From: Paracoccaceae bacterium
Lineage (GTDB): Bacteria; Pseudomonadota; Alphaproteobacteria; Rhodobacterales; Rhodobacteraceae
Length of the DNA stretch: 50,266 bases
Assembly (NCBI GenBank): GCA_947504705.1
Contig: CANNIA010000028.1
Span: 1 to 50,266, forward strand
Reading direction: 5' to 3'
Positions 15,191-24,433 of this stretch are shown piece after piece (position 1 is the stretch's first letter; the number at the start of each line of letters is the position of its first letter). The notes below the pieces were generated by a model. The model saw only the letters and a program-made list of their open reading frames with translations. It was not told where the DNA came from and made no database searches. Position numbers and translations under genes: made by a program.

Positions 15191-18100
15191 TCACGCCACC
15201 AGCGCCTCGGCCTTCTTCAGGTCAACCGAGACCAGTTGCGAAACCCCCTGCTCCTGCATCGTCACGCCGAACAACCGGTCCATCCGGGCCATGGTCACCG
15301 CATGGTGGGTGATGATCAGGAACCGGGTGTCGGTGCGCCGGGCCATCTCGTCCAGAAGGTCGCAGAACCGGGTGACATTGGCGTCGTCCAATGGGGCATC
15401 GACTTCGTCCAGCACGCAGATCGGCGCGGGGTTCGCAAGGAACACACCAAAGATCAACGCCAGCGCCGTCAGCGTCTGCTCGCCCCCGGACAGAAGGCTA
15501 AGCGTCGACAGCTTCTTCCCAGGCGGCTGGCACAAAAGCTCCAGCCCTGCCTCCAAGGGATCGTCGGACTCGACCAGAACCAGCCGCGCCTCGCCACCGC
15601 CGAAAAGATGGGTAAACAACGTCGAAAAATTCGCGTTTACCTGTTCGAACGCCGTCAGCAGGCGTTCCCGCCCTTCCTTGTTCAAACCTGCAATCCCGGC
15701 GCGCAGCTTCTTGACCGCTTCCTCAAGGTCCGACTTTTCCGCCGCCAGCGCATCATATTCCGCCTCGACCGCCTTGGCGTCTTCCTCGGCGCGCAAGTTC
15801 ACCGCGCCCAAACCTTCGCGCAGGCGCTTCAACCGGCTGACGTCATGATCCAGCGTCTCTGCGTCCGGCATCTTGTCGGGGTCGGTGCGCAGGCTGGTCA
15901 AAAGCTCATCCGGCGTCCGGTCGTTCTCCTCCCGGATCCGCTCGGCGGCCAAAGCCACGCCTTCCCGTGCCGCGTCCAGCCGGGCCTCGGCCCTTGCCCG
16001 CCCTTCCCGAGCCTCACCCGCCTGCCGCTCCGCCTCACGTTCGGCGACCGATGCCTCACGCAACACCCCTTCGGCCTCGGCCAGCGCATCCGCCGCTCGC
16101 TGCCGACGCGCTTCAGCCTCGGCAATCGCGTCCTGCAATTCTTCGCGCTTGGCCGCGATCTCTTCCGGCGCCAGTGCCGCCTCGGCCAGCGCCTCCTCGG
16201 CCTCGGCCCGGCGTTCGGCCAGTTCTTCGGTCCGGCTCAAAGCCGTCTCCAACCGGTGCTTCCAGCCGGAATGCTCTTTCACCGCCTCCTGCCGCCGCCG
16301 GACCCGCGCTTCGCCCTCGCGCCGCACTTCATCCAAGCCTGACCGCCGCGCCATCATGGTGACCCGCGCCGCCTCGACCGTGATCTTCGCGGCTTCCACC
16401 TCACCCCGTGCCGCACCCAGATCTCCCAGTTCGGCAAGGCCCGCCTCGGCCTCAATCAACCGGGCGCGCGCTTCCAGAGCTTCCTCCTCGAACCGCCGTA
16501 CGGCAAGGCCTGCCGCCTCAAGCTTGCCCCCGGCAATAGATCGGTCCGCCTCGGACCGCGCCAGCGTCCGGTTCGCCTCGGCCAACCTTGCATCCGCCGT
16601 GCGCCGCGCATCCCGTGCCCGCTGATCCGCCGCCGCAAGCTCCACCAGCCGCGCGGTCAAAGCTTCATGCGCCATCCGCGCCCCATCCGCCCGTGCCGCG
16701 ACCTCCTCCAGATCGCGCTTCAGCTGCACCAGCCGGTTCAACTGCTGCAACCGCAACGCAGCAGCAGACGGAGCATCCTCTGACCCCGCCCGGAACCCGT
16801 CCCAGCGCCAAAGGTCGCCCTCGACCGACACCAGCCGCTGACCGGGCCGCAACGACGCCTGCAACGCAAACCCCTGCTCCCGTGAAACCAGCCCGATCTG
16901 CGACAACCGCCGCGCCAGCACCGCCGGGGCCTTGACCTGCAAGCCCAACGGCTCCGCCCCCACCGGCAACCCTTGAGGCTTATCATAGCCCGGCAGTTCC
17001 GCCCAACCCGACCGCGCTTCGCCCGTCACCTCGGGTGAGCGCAGGTCATCCGCCAAAGCCGCCCCCAACGCCTTTTCATACCCCGGCACCACGACCAGCT
17101 TGTCCAGAAGCTGACGCCCGGCCAAAGCCTCCCGCTCGACCATCCGCGCCAAGGCTGCAACTTCCGCCCGCAAAGCCGAAGCCTCCCCCTCCGCCGAAGA
17201 CCGCGCCGCCCGCGCCTCGGCCTCGCGCCCCTGCGTTTCGCCCCGCGCCGCCTCGGCGGCCTCCAGCGCCACCTCGGTCGCCTCCCCCTCGGTCAGCGCC
17301 GCCACTTGAGCCTCCTCGGCGGCGGCAAAAGCCTCGCCCGCCGCCTCCAACGCGCCCTCCGCCGAACCGACAGCGTCCCGAGCCTTCCCGGCCTCGCCCT
17401 CCGCCCGCTCCAGCACCACCCGAGTATCCGACAACATCCGTTGCGCCGACTGGTGCCGTGCCGCCAACCGCGCTGCATCTTCGGTCAGCGCCGCCAGCGC
17501 CCCTTCACGTTCGGCCAGCACAGACCCAGCCTCCCGCGCCGCTTCCTGCACGTCTGCAAGCTTCTCCTCATGCCCGTCATGGGCGCGGGCAAGCTCCCTA
17601 ATCTCCCACTCCAGCCGTTCGATAACTTCGCCCGCGTCGCGGTTCAGCCCCGCCTCCCGCTCCATGTCGCGGCCCAGCTGGGCAATCCGGCCCTTCAGCG
17701 TGTCAATCTCGGCCAGCGCCCGCGCCTCTTGATCGCCCAGCGCATCCCGCTGCAACACCAGCCGCTGCAGGATCGCCCCGGCAATCGCCTCTTCCTCACG
17801 CCGGGGCGGCATCGCATCCTCCGCCGCCTCGCGCGCCTTCCCCGCCCCCCGCGCCGCTGCTTCGGCCTGCGACTGCGCAATCAACCGCTCGCGCAGAACG
17901 CCCTCGGCAGCCGAGCGCGCTTCATCCGCCTCACGCCAACGCCGCCACAGAAGCATCCCTTCCGCCTTGCGCAGCTCCTCCGACAATTCCCGATACCGCG
18001 CCGCCTGCTTGGCCTGCCGCACCAAGACCGACAATTGCTGCGCCAAAGCCTCCAGCACATCATCGACCCGCAACAGGTTCTGTTCCGTCCCCGCCAGCTT

Positions 18101-18646
18101 CAGCTCCGCCTCATGCCGCCGCGCATAAAGCCCCGAAATCCCCGCCGCCTCCTCCAACACCCGCCGCCGGGCCTTGGGCTTGGCGTTGATCAGCTCGGCA
18201 ATCTGCCCCTGCCGCACCAGCGCCGGGCTGTGCGAGCCGGTGGAGGCATCCGCAAACAGCATCTGCACATCCCGCGCCCGCACCTCTTTTGAATTGCAGC
18301 GATAGGCCGACCCCGCATCCCGGGTAATCCGCCTGACAATCTCGATCTGATCCGCCTCGTTGAAACCGCTCGGCGCCAGCCGGTCCTGATTGTCGATGAC
18401 AATCGCCACCTCGGCAAAATGCCGCGCCCCCCGCGTCGCAGCCCCGTTGAAGATGACATCCTCCATGCCACCCCCGCGCATGGCCGAGGGGCGGTTCTCC
18501 CCCATCACCCAGCGCAAAGCCTCCAGCAGGTTCGACTTCCCGCAGCCATTGGGCCCGACCACGCCCGTCAACCCCTCATGGATCACCAGATCCGTGGGGT
18601 CGACAAAGCTTTTAAAGCCGTTCAGGCGTAACCGGGTCAACCGCAC
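15191..18646 (-). CDS. smc: Chromosome segregation protein SMC
   Basis: The 1151-residue protein is a full-length SMC ATPase for chromosome condensation and segregation. The N-terminal head has Walker A (VVGPNGCGKSNLLEALRWVM, about residues 24-43). Two long coiled-coil arms rich in Ala, Glu and Arg flank a hinge at about residues 510-640 (LLDKLVVVPGYEKALGAALA). The C-terminal head has the signature LLSGGEQTLTALALIF and Walker B ICVLDEVDAPLDDANVTRF. The start is the GTG at 18646, giving (V)RLTRLRLNGFKSF, which fits the usual N-terminus of relatives. An extension to 18700 has no support. There is no strong ribosome-binding site. Confidence 0.95.
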   Translation of the reverse strand: MRLTRLRLNGFKSFVDPTDLVIHEGLTGVVGPNGCGKSNLLEALRWVMGENRPSAMRGGGMEDVIFNGAATRGARHFAEVAIVIDNQDRLAPSGFNEADQIEIVRRITRDAGSAYRCNSKEVRARDVQMLFADASTGSHSPALVRQGQIAELINAKPKARRRVLEEAAGISGLYARRHEAELKLAGTEQNLLRVDDVLEALAQQLSVLVRQAKQAARYRELSEELRKAEGMLLWRRWREADEARSAAEGVLRERLIAQSQAEAAARGAGKAREAAEDAMPPRREEEAIAGAILQRLVLQRDALGDQEARALAEIDTLKGRIAQLGRDMEREAGLNRDAGEVIERLEWEIRELARAHDGHEEKLADVQEAAREAGSVLAEREGALAALTEDAARLAARHQSAQRMLSDTRVVLERAEGEAGKARDAVGSAEGALEAAGEAFAAAEEAQVAALTEGEATEVALEAAEAARGETQGREAEARAARSSAEGEASALRAEVAALARMVEREALAGRQLLDKLVVVPGYEKALGAALADDLRSPEVTGEARSGWAELPGYDKPQGLPVGAEPLGLQVKAPAVLARRLSQIGLVSREQGFALQASLRPGQRLVSVEGDLWRWDGFRAGSEDAPSAAALRLQQLNRLVQLKRDLEEVAARADGARMAHEALTARLVELAAADQRARDARRTADARLAEANRTLARSEADRSIAGGKLEAAGLAVRRFEEEALEARARLIEAEAGLAELGDLGAARGEVEAAKITVEAARVTMMARRSGLDEVRREGEARVRRRQEAVKEHSGWKHRLETALSRTEELAERRAEAEEALAEAALAPEEIAAKREELQDAIAEAEARRQRAADALAEAEGVLREASVAEREAERQAGEAREGRARAEARLDAAREGVALAAERIREENDRTPDELLTSLRTDPDKMPDAETLDHDVSRLKRLREGLGAVNLRAEEDAKAVEAEYDALAAEKSDLEEAVKKLRAGIAGLNKEGRERLLTAFEQVNANFSTLFTHLFGGGEARLVLVESDDPLEAGLELLCQPPGKKLSTLSLLSGGEQTLTALALIFGVFLANPAPICVLDEVDAPLDDANVTRFCDLLDEMARRTDTRFLIITHHAVTMARMDRLFGVTMQEQGVSQLVSVDLKKAEALVA

Positions 18647-18982
18647 GGGGATACTCTCGGGATACTCACGAGTCGCTGGCCCACGATGGTCGCGCCCCAC
18701 CCCCCGCGAGTCAACCAGAGACCCCAGTATCTGGCGAAAACCGGCGGCTTATCCCCAAGATGTTGGGATGACCGGAAGTCCGTAGGTCGGGCTTCAGCCC
18801 GACTCAGAAGCGCCAGTCGTCCTAATGGACAGCGCAACGACTAAAACCCGGCCATCCTATCCCCGCTTTTCGCAACCGGATGTCAGCCTTTGCGCCGATA
18901 AGCGCTATAGGGTATGAAGTTAGCCTCCCAGCCGTGCCAACGCTCTACTAAACCTAGTCGAAACTTTTTCCGGAGTATCTTG
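18647..18982. other. Intergenic region upstream of smc and of the orphan gene
   Basis: No gene is recognised. It must hold the smc promoter and the upstream part of the orphan gene at 18983. The only clear structure is the hairpin at 18786-18803. Confidence 0.5.
18786..18803. repeat. REP-like palindrome
   Basis: GTCGGGCTTCAGCCCGAC is a perfect palindrome. The wording GTAGGTCGGGCTTCAGCCC is of the kind found as dispersed REP-like hairpins in many Gram-negative genomes. Only one copy is seen here. Confidence 0.6.
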
Positions 18983-19333
18983 ATGTCGACAAGCGTTGAA
19001 GGGGGCGAACCGACAAACCTCGAATTGATTTTCTTAGCCGAGGCTCACAGACGCTACAGTCACTTTGGGGTTCCTGGGCCCCGTCAAATCAAAGTGCTTC
19101 GGCGGGATATCGATAGTGCTGGTAGGTTTGTCCGCCTTTCACATAGTGGCGTGGTTGATATCGCTGATTCAGTGGTCTTTCTGGCCCAAGTTGAGCTTGG
19201 TGGAGGCAATCGTCTTGTCCTTGGAAACCTGCACATTTCTGCGCGCTCACTAGTCTTGCTGCAGCTCTTGTCGGTCGGAGATGAGCCATGGAGCGGCGAA
19301 GAGCTCGAACCGATGCGCGTCTTCCGAGACTAA
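18983..19333 (+). CDS. Orphan hypothetical protein, atypical composition
   Basis: This is a predicted soluble protein of 116 residues, MSTSVEGGEPTNLELIFLAE followed by a mixed alpha/beta sequence ending in SGEELEPMRVFRD. The ATG at 18983 follows CGGAG by nine bases. Codon use is clearly less GC-rich than in smc or the following oxidase gene, pointing to recent transfer. It stands alone, transcribed opposite to both neighbours, and is followed after 44 bp by repeat copy B. No family is recognised. The same arrangement, an orphan gene and then the repeat, is seen at 46186-46687. Confidence 0.65.
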   Translation: MSTSVEGGEPTNLELIFLAEAHRRYSHFGVPGPRQIKVLRRDIDSAGRFVRLSHSGVVDIADSVVFLAQVELGGGNRLVLGNLHISARSLVLLQLLSVGDEPWSGEELEPMRVFRD

Positions 19334-19377
19334 TCCTAGACTGCAAACAAAGGGGCGCGATTGTGCTCCTCCACCCC

Positions 19378-19449
19378 TTAAAAATCCCCTAACGCCCACA
19401 CCCAACCCCCTGATTCCCCTACAAAACAAGAATCCGTCCCGCGTGGACA
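19378..19449 (+). repeat. 72-bp intergenic element, copy B
   Basis: It starts TTAAAAATCCCCTAACGCCC and ends GTCCCGCGTGGACA. It lies 16 bp from the stop of the leftward oxidase gene and 44 bp after the orphan gene. It is one of four copies in the same orientation. Confidence 0.65.
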
Positions 19450-19465
19450 CTCCTGCGGCCCCTGC

Positions 19466-20503
19466 CTACAAAAGCCCCTCGATCCGGAACCCCTCCGGCA
19501 CCCCATCGCGGCCTTCCAGCACCAGATCGGCCATCACTTCGGCCACCTTCGGGGCCATTCCGAACCCGATCTTGAACCCCCCATTCGCCACCCAATGCCC
19601 CGCCCGCCCCGGCCAGGCCCCCAGGACCGGAGCCCGGCTGACCGCCCGCGGTCGCACCCCGGCCCAGCGGTCCACCACCGCAGCCCCCGCCAGCACCGGC
19701 AGCGCGGCGAGGGCCTTTCGATGCAGCCCCTCCACCGCGTCATCGATCCCCTCGTGGACCCACTGATTCTCCGAGGTCGACCCAACAGCCACCGTCCCAT
19801 CCCCATGCGGCACCACATGCAGCCCATCAACGAAGAGCTGCGGCAGCCCCGCCGCTTCATATCGGAGGGACAGCGCCTGCCCCTTCACCCCCCCGCCGAT
19901 CCGTTTCCCCAAGGCCCCGGACAGCCCCGCCAGCCCCTGAACCCCGGTCGCATGAATGACCGCCCCTCGCTCCTTAGCGTCCCCCACCACAACCTCGCCC
20001 CCTCTCTCCACCAGAGCCCCCACCAGCGCCGTCAGCCCCATCCGGGGCGACAGTCGGGCCGACAGAGTATCCCGCACCAGCCAGCCCGAAGCCGAGACCG
20101 GCTCCCAAGCCGCCCCGGTCACCGGCACCACCTGCCAGGCCGCCAGACCCCGCCATAGTTCCCACGCCGAGCTTTCCCGCCGCCGCGCCACCTCGACCGC
20201 CGACTCATCCTCCAAGGGCTGCAACCGGCCCAGCCGGGCATAGCCGGGGTCGCGGCCAGAGACTTGGGCCACCTCACCCCACCACTCCTCGGCCATCAAG
20301 AGGCTCTCCAACTGGAACGCCTTCTTCTCGTTCCAAGCCTCGGGCACATGTGGGGACAACGCCCCGACCAGCCCACCCGATGACCCAGCGCCGACCCCCA
20401 CCGTATCTATCACCCGAACCCGCGCACCGCGGCGGGCGCAGGCCCAGGCGATGGAGAGGCCGAAGATCCCCGCCCCGCGCACAGTTACGTCAATGCTTGC
20501 CAT
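19466..20503 (-). CDS. FAD-dependent oxidoreductase, probable MnmC2-like tRNA cmnm5(s2)U34 oxidase
   Basis: The 345-residue protein belongs to the DAO family. It has an N-terminal FAD motif (VTVRGAGIFGLSIAWACARR), a substrate-domain centre (LSARLSPRMGLTALVGALVE) and a C-terminal FAD-closing segment (WAGVRPRAVSRAPVLGAWPG followed by VANGGFKIGFGMAPKVAEVM). In E. coli an enzyme of this kind is the second half of bifunctional MnmC and removes the carboxymethyl group from cmnm5(s2)U34 in tRNA. Here the matching methyltransferase, MnmD, is the divergently transcribed neighbour 43 bp away, so a split MnmC system is likely. A generic glycine oxidase-like function cannot be excluded from sequence. Confidence 0.65.
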   Translation of the reverse strand: MASIDVTVRGAGIFGLSIAWACARRGARVRVIDTVGVGAGSSGGLVGALSPHVPEAWNEKKAFQLESLLMAEEWWGEVAQVSGRDPGYARLGRLQPLEDESAVEVARRRESSAWELWRGLAAWQVVPVTGAAWEPVSASGWLVRDTLSARLSPRMGLTALVGALVERGGEVVVGDAKERGAVIHATGVQGLAGLSGALGKRIGGGVKGQALSLRYEAAGLPQLFVDGLHVVPHGDGTVAVGSTSENQWVHEGIDDAVEGLHRKALAALPVLAGAAVVDRWAGVRPRAVSRAPVLGAWPGRAGHWVANGGFKIGFGMAPKVAEVMADLVLEGRDGVPEGFRIEGLL

Positions 20504-20546
20504 TCGCCCGTCCCGCGCCCATCAACAGGACAAAGGACTACTCCCT

Positions 20547-21221
20547 ATGAGCCACCCGGAACAGCCCCCGCAACTTGATTGGCGTGATGAGACGATCCCG
20601 GTCTCGCGTCAGTTTGACGACCCCTATTTCTCGCTTGGGGGCGGTCTGGATGAGACGCGGCATGTCTTCCTGATCGGCAACGACCTGCCCAACCGGTTCA
20701 AGGACGGCTTCCAGATTGCCGAGCTTGGCTTTGGCACCGGGCTGAACCTCTTGGCGACGCTTCTGGCCCATCGAGGTGACGGCCACCTCCATTACACCAG
20801 CTTCGAAGCCTACCCGATGCCCGCCGAAGACATCGCCCGCGCGCTGACGGCGTTTCCCGAGACCGCACCCTTTGCCTCCGCATTCCTTGACCAATGGGCA
20901 AGCGGAGCGCGGACCCTGCACTTCCCTAGCCTCACCGCCCAAATCATCATCAGCGACGCGCGGGAGACCCTACCCGCTTGGGCTGGCCGCGCCGACGCCT
21001 GGTTCCTTGACGGCTTTTCCCCAGCAAAGAACCCGGAGCTTTGGTCCCCGGACCTGATGACCGAAGTCGCCCGTCACACCGCCCCCGGCGGGACCTTTGC
21101 GACCTATACCGCCGCAGGCCATGTCCGCCGCGCCCTACAAGATGCAGGCTTCACGGTGACCCGATCCCCCGGCTTTGGCCGCAAGCGGCACATGTCGCGG
21201 GGCATACTGACCGGCTTGTGA
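20547..21221 (+). CDS. mnmD: tRNA (5-aminomethyl-2-thiouridine34)-methyltransferase MnmD
   Basis: The 224-residue protein corresponds to the N-terminal methyltransferase half of MnmC. The SAM-binding motif is IAELGFGTGLNLLATLLAHR. The family signature AWFLDGFSPAKNPELWSPDL follows, and the C-terminus has FGRKRHMSRG. It methylates nm5(s2)U34 to mnm5(s2)U34 in the wobble position of tRNAs for Lys, Glu, Gln and others. The ATG at 20547 lies behind AGGACAAAGGA. The divergent FAD oxidoreductase is the probable source of the nm5U substrate. Confidence 0.88.
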   Translation: MSHPEQPPQLDWRDETIPVSRQFDDPYFSLGGGLDETRHVFLIGNDLPNRFKDGFQIAELGFGTGLNLLATLLAHRGDGHLHYTSFEAYPMPAEDIARALTAFPETAPFASAFLDQWASGARTLHFPSLTAQIIISDARETLPAWAGRADAWFLDGFSPAKNPELWSPDLMTEVARHTAPGGTFATYTAAGHVRRALQDAGFTVTRSPGFGRKRHMSRGILTGL

Positions 21222-21296
21222 AAAAGATTGTGACGCGCCGTGAGGTCGACCTATCCTGCAGGCCAGCCTTCACCGCTGCGAAACCCGAGGCCCCCG

Positions 21297-21686
21297 ATGA
21301 TTGTCCGAACCCTTATGTCGATCCTGAACACCCCGGCCCATGCCAAGGGCGAGGCTTATGAAAGCCGCCGCATCCTTCTGGCTGCTGACGGGCTGGGCTA
21401 TTCGCTGCACGACACGATCTGCAAGGCCGGGGCCGAGCAGGTCCTGGAATACAAGAACCATGTCGAGACGAATTACATCATCGAAGGCCACGGGTCGGTG
21501 ACCAACATCGCCACGGGCGAGGTCTGGCCGCTGGCCCCCGGCACGGTCTATGTTCTGGACCACCACGAGGCGCATCTGCTGCGGGCCGAAACCGACCTTC
21601 GGATCGTCTGCGTCTTCACCCCCGCCCTGACGGGCAAGGAACGCCACGATGCCTCGGGCAGCTATCCTGCCCCGGACGCTCCCTGA
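21297..21686 (+). CDS. ectC: Solitary ectoine synthase-like protein (EctC family)
   Basis: This is a 129-residue single-domain cupin of the ectoine synthase family. It has the family's N-terminus MIVRTL, the first cupin motif around NYIIEGHGSVTNIATGEVWP, and the second around GTVYVLDHHEAHLLRAETDL, followed by CVFTPALTG and GSYP. Authentic EctC closes N-gamma-acetyl-diaminobutyrate to ectoine with an iron centre. The first and second cupin motifs are kept. The usual partners ectA and ectB are absent here; the neighbours are mnmD and rplO. It may use a precursor made elsewhere, or have another substrate. Confidence 0.83.
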   Translation: MIVRTLMSILNTPAHAKGEAYESRRILLAADGLGYSLHDTICKAGAEQVLEYKNHVETNYIIEGHGSVTNIATGEVWPLAPGTVYVLDHHEAHLLRAETDLRIVCVFTPALTGKERHDASGSYPAPDAP

Positions 21687-21700
21687 CCTAGGGCTCTGCC

Positions 21701-21729
21701 TTGCTTTCGGGAGAAGGGTCGTGTATCGG
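21701..21729 (+). promoter_or_regulatory. Candidate promoter for rplO-secY-adk
   Basis: TTGCTT (21701-21706) and TATCGG (21724-21729) are spaced by 17 bp, in the 173-bp gap between ectC and rplO. A promoter is needed here if transcription does not come through ectC. The -10 match is weak. Confidence 0.35.
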
Positions 21730-21859
21730 CCCCCGGTGATCCGCAGGGGTTACGAGAATCAAGCTGCGTGATCCAACGTGGTCACCAGACCTTAACAAGA
21801 AACGCCGCGTTGTCCCCATCCGTCGCAGGTAGGGACCCTCCGGCAAAGGAGATTGCGAC

Positions 21860-22339
21860 ATGAAACTGAATGAACTCGCCGACAATCCCGGCGCAACCAA
21901 GAAACAGAAACGCGTTGCGCGTGGTCCGGGTTCGGGCAAGGGCAAGACCGCTGGTCGTGGTATCAAGGGTCAGAAATCCCGTTCGGGTGTTGCAATCGGT
22001 GGCTACGAAGGCGGCCAGATGCCGCTTTATCGTCGTTTGCCCAAGCGCGGCTTCACCAAGCCGAACAAACTCCACTACGCGGTCGTCAACCTGGGCCTGA
22101 TCGAGAAGTTCATTGCCGCTGGCAAGCTGGACGCCAAGGCCGAGATCACCGAAGATGCAATCATCGCGGCTGGCCTGACCAAGAACAAGCTGGACGGCAT
22201 CCGCGTTCTGGCCAAGGGCGAGATCAAGACCAAGGTCAACCTAAGCGTCTCGGGCGCCTCGGCGATGGCTGTCGAAGCGGTCGAAAAGGCCGCCGGCAAG
22301 GTCACGTTTCTGGCACGGGTTGCGGCTGCGGCTGAGTAA
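21860..22339 (+). CDS. rplO: 50S ribosomal protein L15
   Basis: The 159-residue protein is a clear L15. It has the basic, Gly-rich N-terminal tail ([20 protein letters not shown] followed by GQKSRSG), the [19 protein letters not shown] block, and a C-terminal domain ending in [13 protein letters not shown]. It joins the 23S rRNA late in 50S assembly. AAGGAG precedes the ATG. In most relatives rpmD lies just upstream. Here it is ectC, 173 bp away, so the spc operon appears to begin or be broken at this point. Confidence 0.97.
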   Translation: MKLNELADNPGATKKQKRVARGPGSGKGKTAGRGIKGQKSRSGVAIGGYEGGQMPLYRRLPKRGFTKPNKLHYAVVNLGLIEKFIAAGKLDAKAEITEDAIIAAGLTKNKLDGIRVLAKGEIKTKVNLSVSGASAMAVEAVEKAAGKVTFLARVAAAAE

Positions 22340-22399
22340 GCCTCGCTGAAAGGGATTGTGAGCGTCCCTCAGGTCGCTTACATCACCAGAAGTTTTCCC

Positions 22400-22435
22400 G
22401 CGCCGCCGACCGGAGAACGGTTTGGCGGCGCTTTT
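22400..22435 (+). terminator. Intrinsic terminator or attenuator between rplO and secY
   Basis: GCGCCGCC (22400-22407) pairs with GGCGGCGC (22424-22431) and is followed by TTTT. Since secY is only 18 bp further on, it probably reduces rather than stops transcription. Confidence 0.75.
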
Positions 22436-22453
22436 GACTGAAAGAGACCAGAC

Positions 22454-23824
22454 ATGGCATCTGCGGCAGAGCAAATGGCGGCCAACCTCAGCTGGGGAAC
22501 GCTGGGCAAGGCATCCGACCTGCGCCAACGCATCTTCTTTACCATCGGTCTGTTGATGGTCTACCGGCTTGGCACCTATATCCCGGTTCCGGGCATCGAC
22601 GGCGACGCGCTGCGCACGTTCATGGAGAAGGCGGGTCAGGGAATCGGCGGGATGCTGAACCTGTTCACCGGCGGTGCGATCAGCCGGATGGGGATCTTTG
22701 CGCTGGGAATCATGCCCTATATCTCGGCCTCGATCATCGTGCAGCTTTTGGGCACCATGTATGGTCCCTGGCAACAGCTGAAGAAAGAAGGCGAGCAGGG
22801 CCGCAAGAAGCTTAACCAATACACGCGCTATGGCACGGTCGGGCTTGCGATCGTTCAAGGCTATGGCATCGCGATGTCACTGCAGAATGGCGAGATGGCC
22901 CATAACCCCGGCGTGTTCTTCGTGGCTTCGGTCATCATCACGCTGGTCGGCGGCACGATGTTCCTGATGTGGCTGGGTGAACAGATCACCGCCCGCGGCA
23001 TCGGCAACGGCACCTCGCTGATCATCTTTGTCGGCATTGTCGCCGGGATCCCTGCCGCCATCGCGCAGTTCTTTGCCCAAGGCCGGTCTGGAGCGCTGTC
23101 GACCCCGGTCATCCTTGGGGTGATCGTGCTTGTCGTCGTCGTGATCGCCTTTGTCGTGTTCATGGAACGCGCGCTGCGGAAAATCTCGATCCTTTATCCC
23201 CGCCGTCAGGTCGGCATGAAGGTGTATGAGGGCGGCTCGTCGCACCTGCCGATCAAGGTGAACCCCGCAGGCGTTATCCCGGCGATTTTCGCCTCGTCGA
23301 TCCTGCTTTTGCCGACCACGATCAGCACGTTCTCGGGTGGATCGACCAACCCGATCCTGTCGTTCCTGGCCGCGAACCTTGGCTATGGCCAGCCGCTGCA
23401 CTTCCTGTTCCTGGCGGCGATGATCGTGTTCTTCGCTTATTTCTACACCCTGAACGTCAGCTTCAAGGTCGATGACGTGGCCGAGAACCTGAAGAACCAG
23501 AACGCTTCGGTTCCGGGCATCCGTCCCGGCAAGAAGACCGAGGAGTATCTGGAATACGTGGTCAACCGCATCCTTGTGCTGGGTGCCGCCTATCTGACCG
23601 CCGTCTGCCTGCTCCCCGAGCTTCTGATCAGCCGCGTCGGTATTCCGTTCTACTTCGGCGGCACCTCGGTGCTGATCGTGGTGTCGGTGACGATGGACAC
23701 GATCCAGCAGATCCAAAGCCATCTTCTGGCCCACCAGTACGAAGGTCTGATCGAAAAGTCGCAGTTGCGCGGCCGCAAGAAGCCTGGAGCCAAATCGGCG
23801 CCCAAGGCCCCTGCACGGCGCTGA
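22454..23824 (+). CDS. secY: Preprotein translocase subunit SecY
   Basis: The 456-residue inner-membrane protein with ten transmembrane helices forms the SecYEG channel. Visible family marks are the N-terminal cytoplasmic piece [20 protein letters not shown], the plug/helix 2 region with [20 protein letters not shown], and the ribosome/SecA-binding loop around [20 protein letters not shown]. The C-terminal region is basic ([18 protein letters not shown]). It is followed after 5 bp by adk, the usual order in bacteria. Confidence 0.97.
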   Translation: MASAAEQMAANLSWGTLGKASDLRQRIFFTIGLLMVYRLGTYIPVPGIDGDALRTFMEKAGQGIGGMLNLFTGGAISRMGIFALGIMPYISASIIVQLLGTMYGPWQQLKKEGEQGRKKLNQYTRYGTVGLAIVQGYGIAMSLQNGEMAHNPGVFFVASVIITLVGGTMFLMWLGEQITARGIGNGTSLIIFVGIVAGIPAAIAQFFAQGRSGALSTPVILGVIVLVVVVIAFVVFMERALRKISILYPRRQVGMKVYEGGSSHLPIKVNPAGVIPAIFASSILLLPTTISTFSGGSTNPILSFLAANLGYGQPLHFLFLAAMIVFFAYFYTLNVSFKVDDVAENLKNQNASVPGIRPGKKTEEYLEYVVNRILVLGAAYLTAVCLLPELLISRVGIPFYFGGTSVLIVVSVTMDTIQQIQSHLLAHQYEGLIEKSQLRGRKKPGAKSAPKAPARR

Positions 23825-23829
23825 TCCAT

Positions 23830-24414
23830 ATGGCGAACATCATCCTTCTCGGGCCTCCGGGCGCAGGCAAGGGCACGCAGGCCGCAAAGCTGGTTGAAGC
23901 GCGGGGCATGATCCAGCTTTCCACCGGCGACATGCTGCGCGCCGCCCGCACCAGCGGCACCGAGATGGGCCGCAAGGTCGCTGCGGTCTTGGACAGCGGC
24001 GGTCTGGTGACGGACGAGATCGTCATCGGCCTGATCGACGAGCAGCTTGGCCGGACCGGCCATGGCGGATTCATCTTTGACGGCTTTCCCCGTACGCTGA
24101 AGCAGGCGGATGCGCTGGGAGAGCTTCTCGCCCGCAAGGGCCTGACGCTGGATGCGGTGATCGAGTTGGTGGTTGATGACACCGCACTGGTCGGCCGCAT
24201 CGTCAAGCGCGCCGAAGAAGCGAAGGCTGCGGGCCAGCCTGTCCGCAAGGATGACACGCCCGAAGTCTTCGAAGTGCGCCTGCGCGAGTACTACAAGAAC
24301 ACCGCCCCCCTGATTGGCTATTACTGGGCCAAGCGCGACCTGGTGCAGATCGACGGCATGGCGGAAATGCCGACCGTTGCTGGGGCGATCGCCAAGGTTC
24401 TTGACAAAGCTTGA
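23830..24414 (+). CDS. adk: Adenylate kinase, short-LID form
   Basis: The 194-residue enzyme interconverts AMP and ATP with two ADP. The P-loop is [20 protein letters not shown]; the AMP-binding region includes STGDMLRAA and [16 protein letters not shown]. The LID is short: between [20 protein letters not shown] and [13 protein letters not shown] there is no long insertion with zinc-binding Cys residues, unlike the 214-residue E. coli type. It is co-transcribed with secY, 5 bp upstream. Confidence 0.96.
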   Translation: MANIILLGPPGAGKGTQAAKLVEARGMIQLSTGDMLRAARTSGTEMGRKVAAVLDSGGLVTDEIVIGLIDEQLGRTGHGGFIFDGFPRTLKQADALGELLARKGLTLDAVIELVVDDTALVGRIVKRAEEAKAAGQPVRKDDTPEVFEVRLREYYKNTAPLIGYYWAKRDLVQIDGMAEMPTVAGAIAKVLDKA

Positions 24415-24433
24415 AATTCTGCATGTCGCAGCC

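Noticed and set aside
18637-18837. Leftward open frame of 66 codons upstream of smc
   Set aside because: It contains the REP-like palindrome and overlaps the smc start; composition is that of intergenic DNA.
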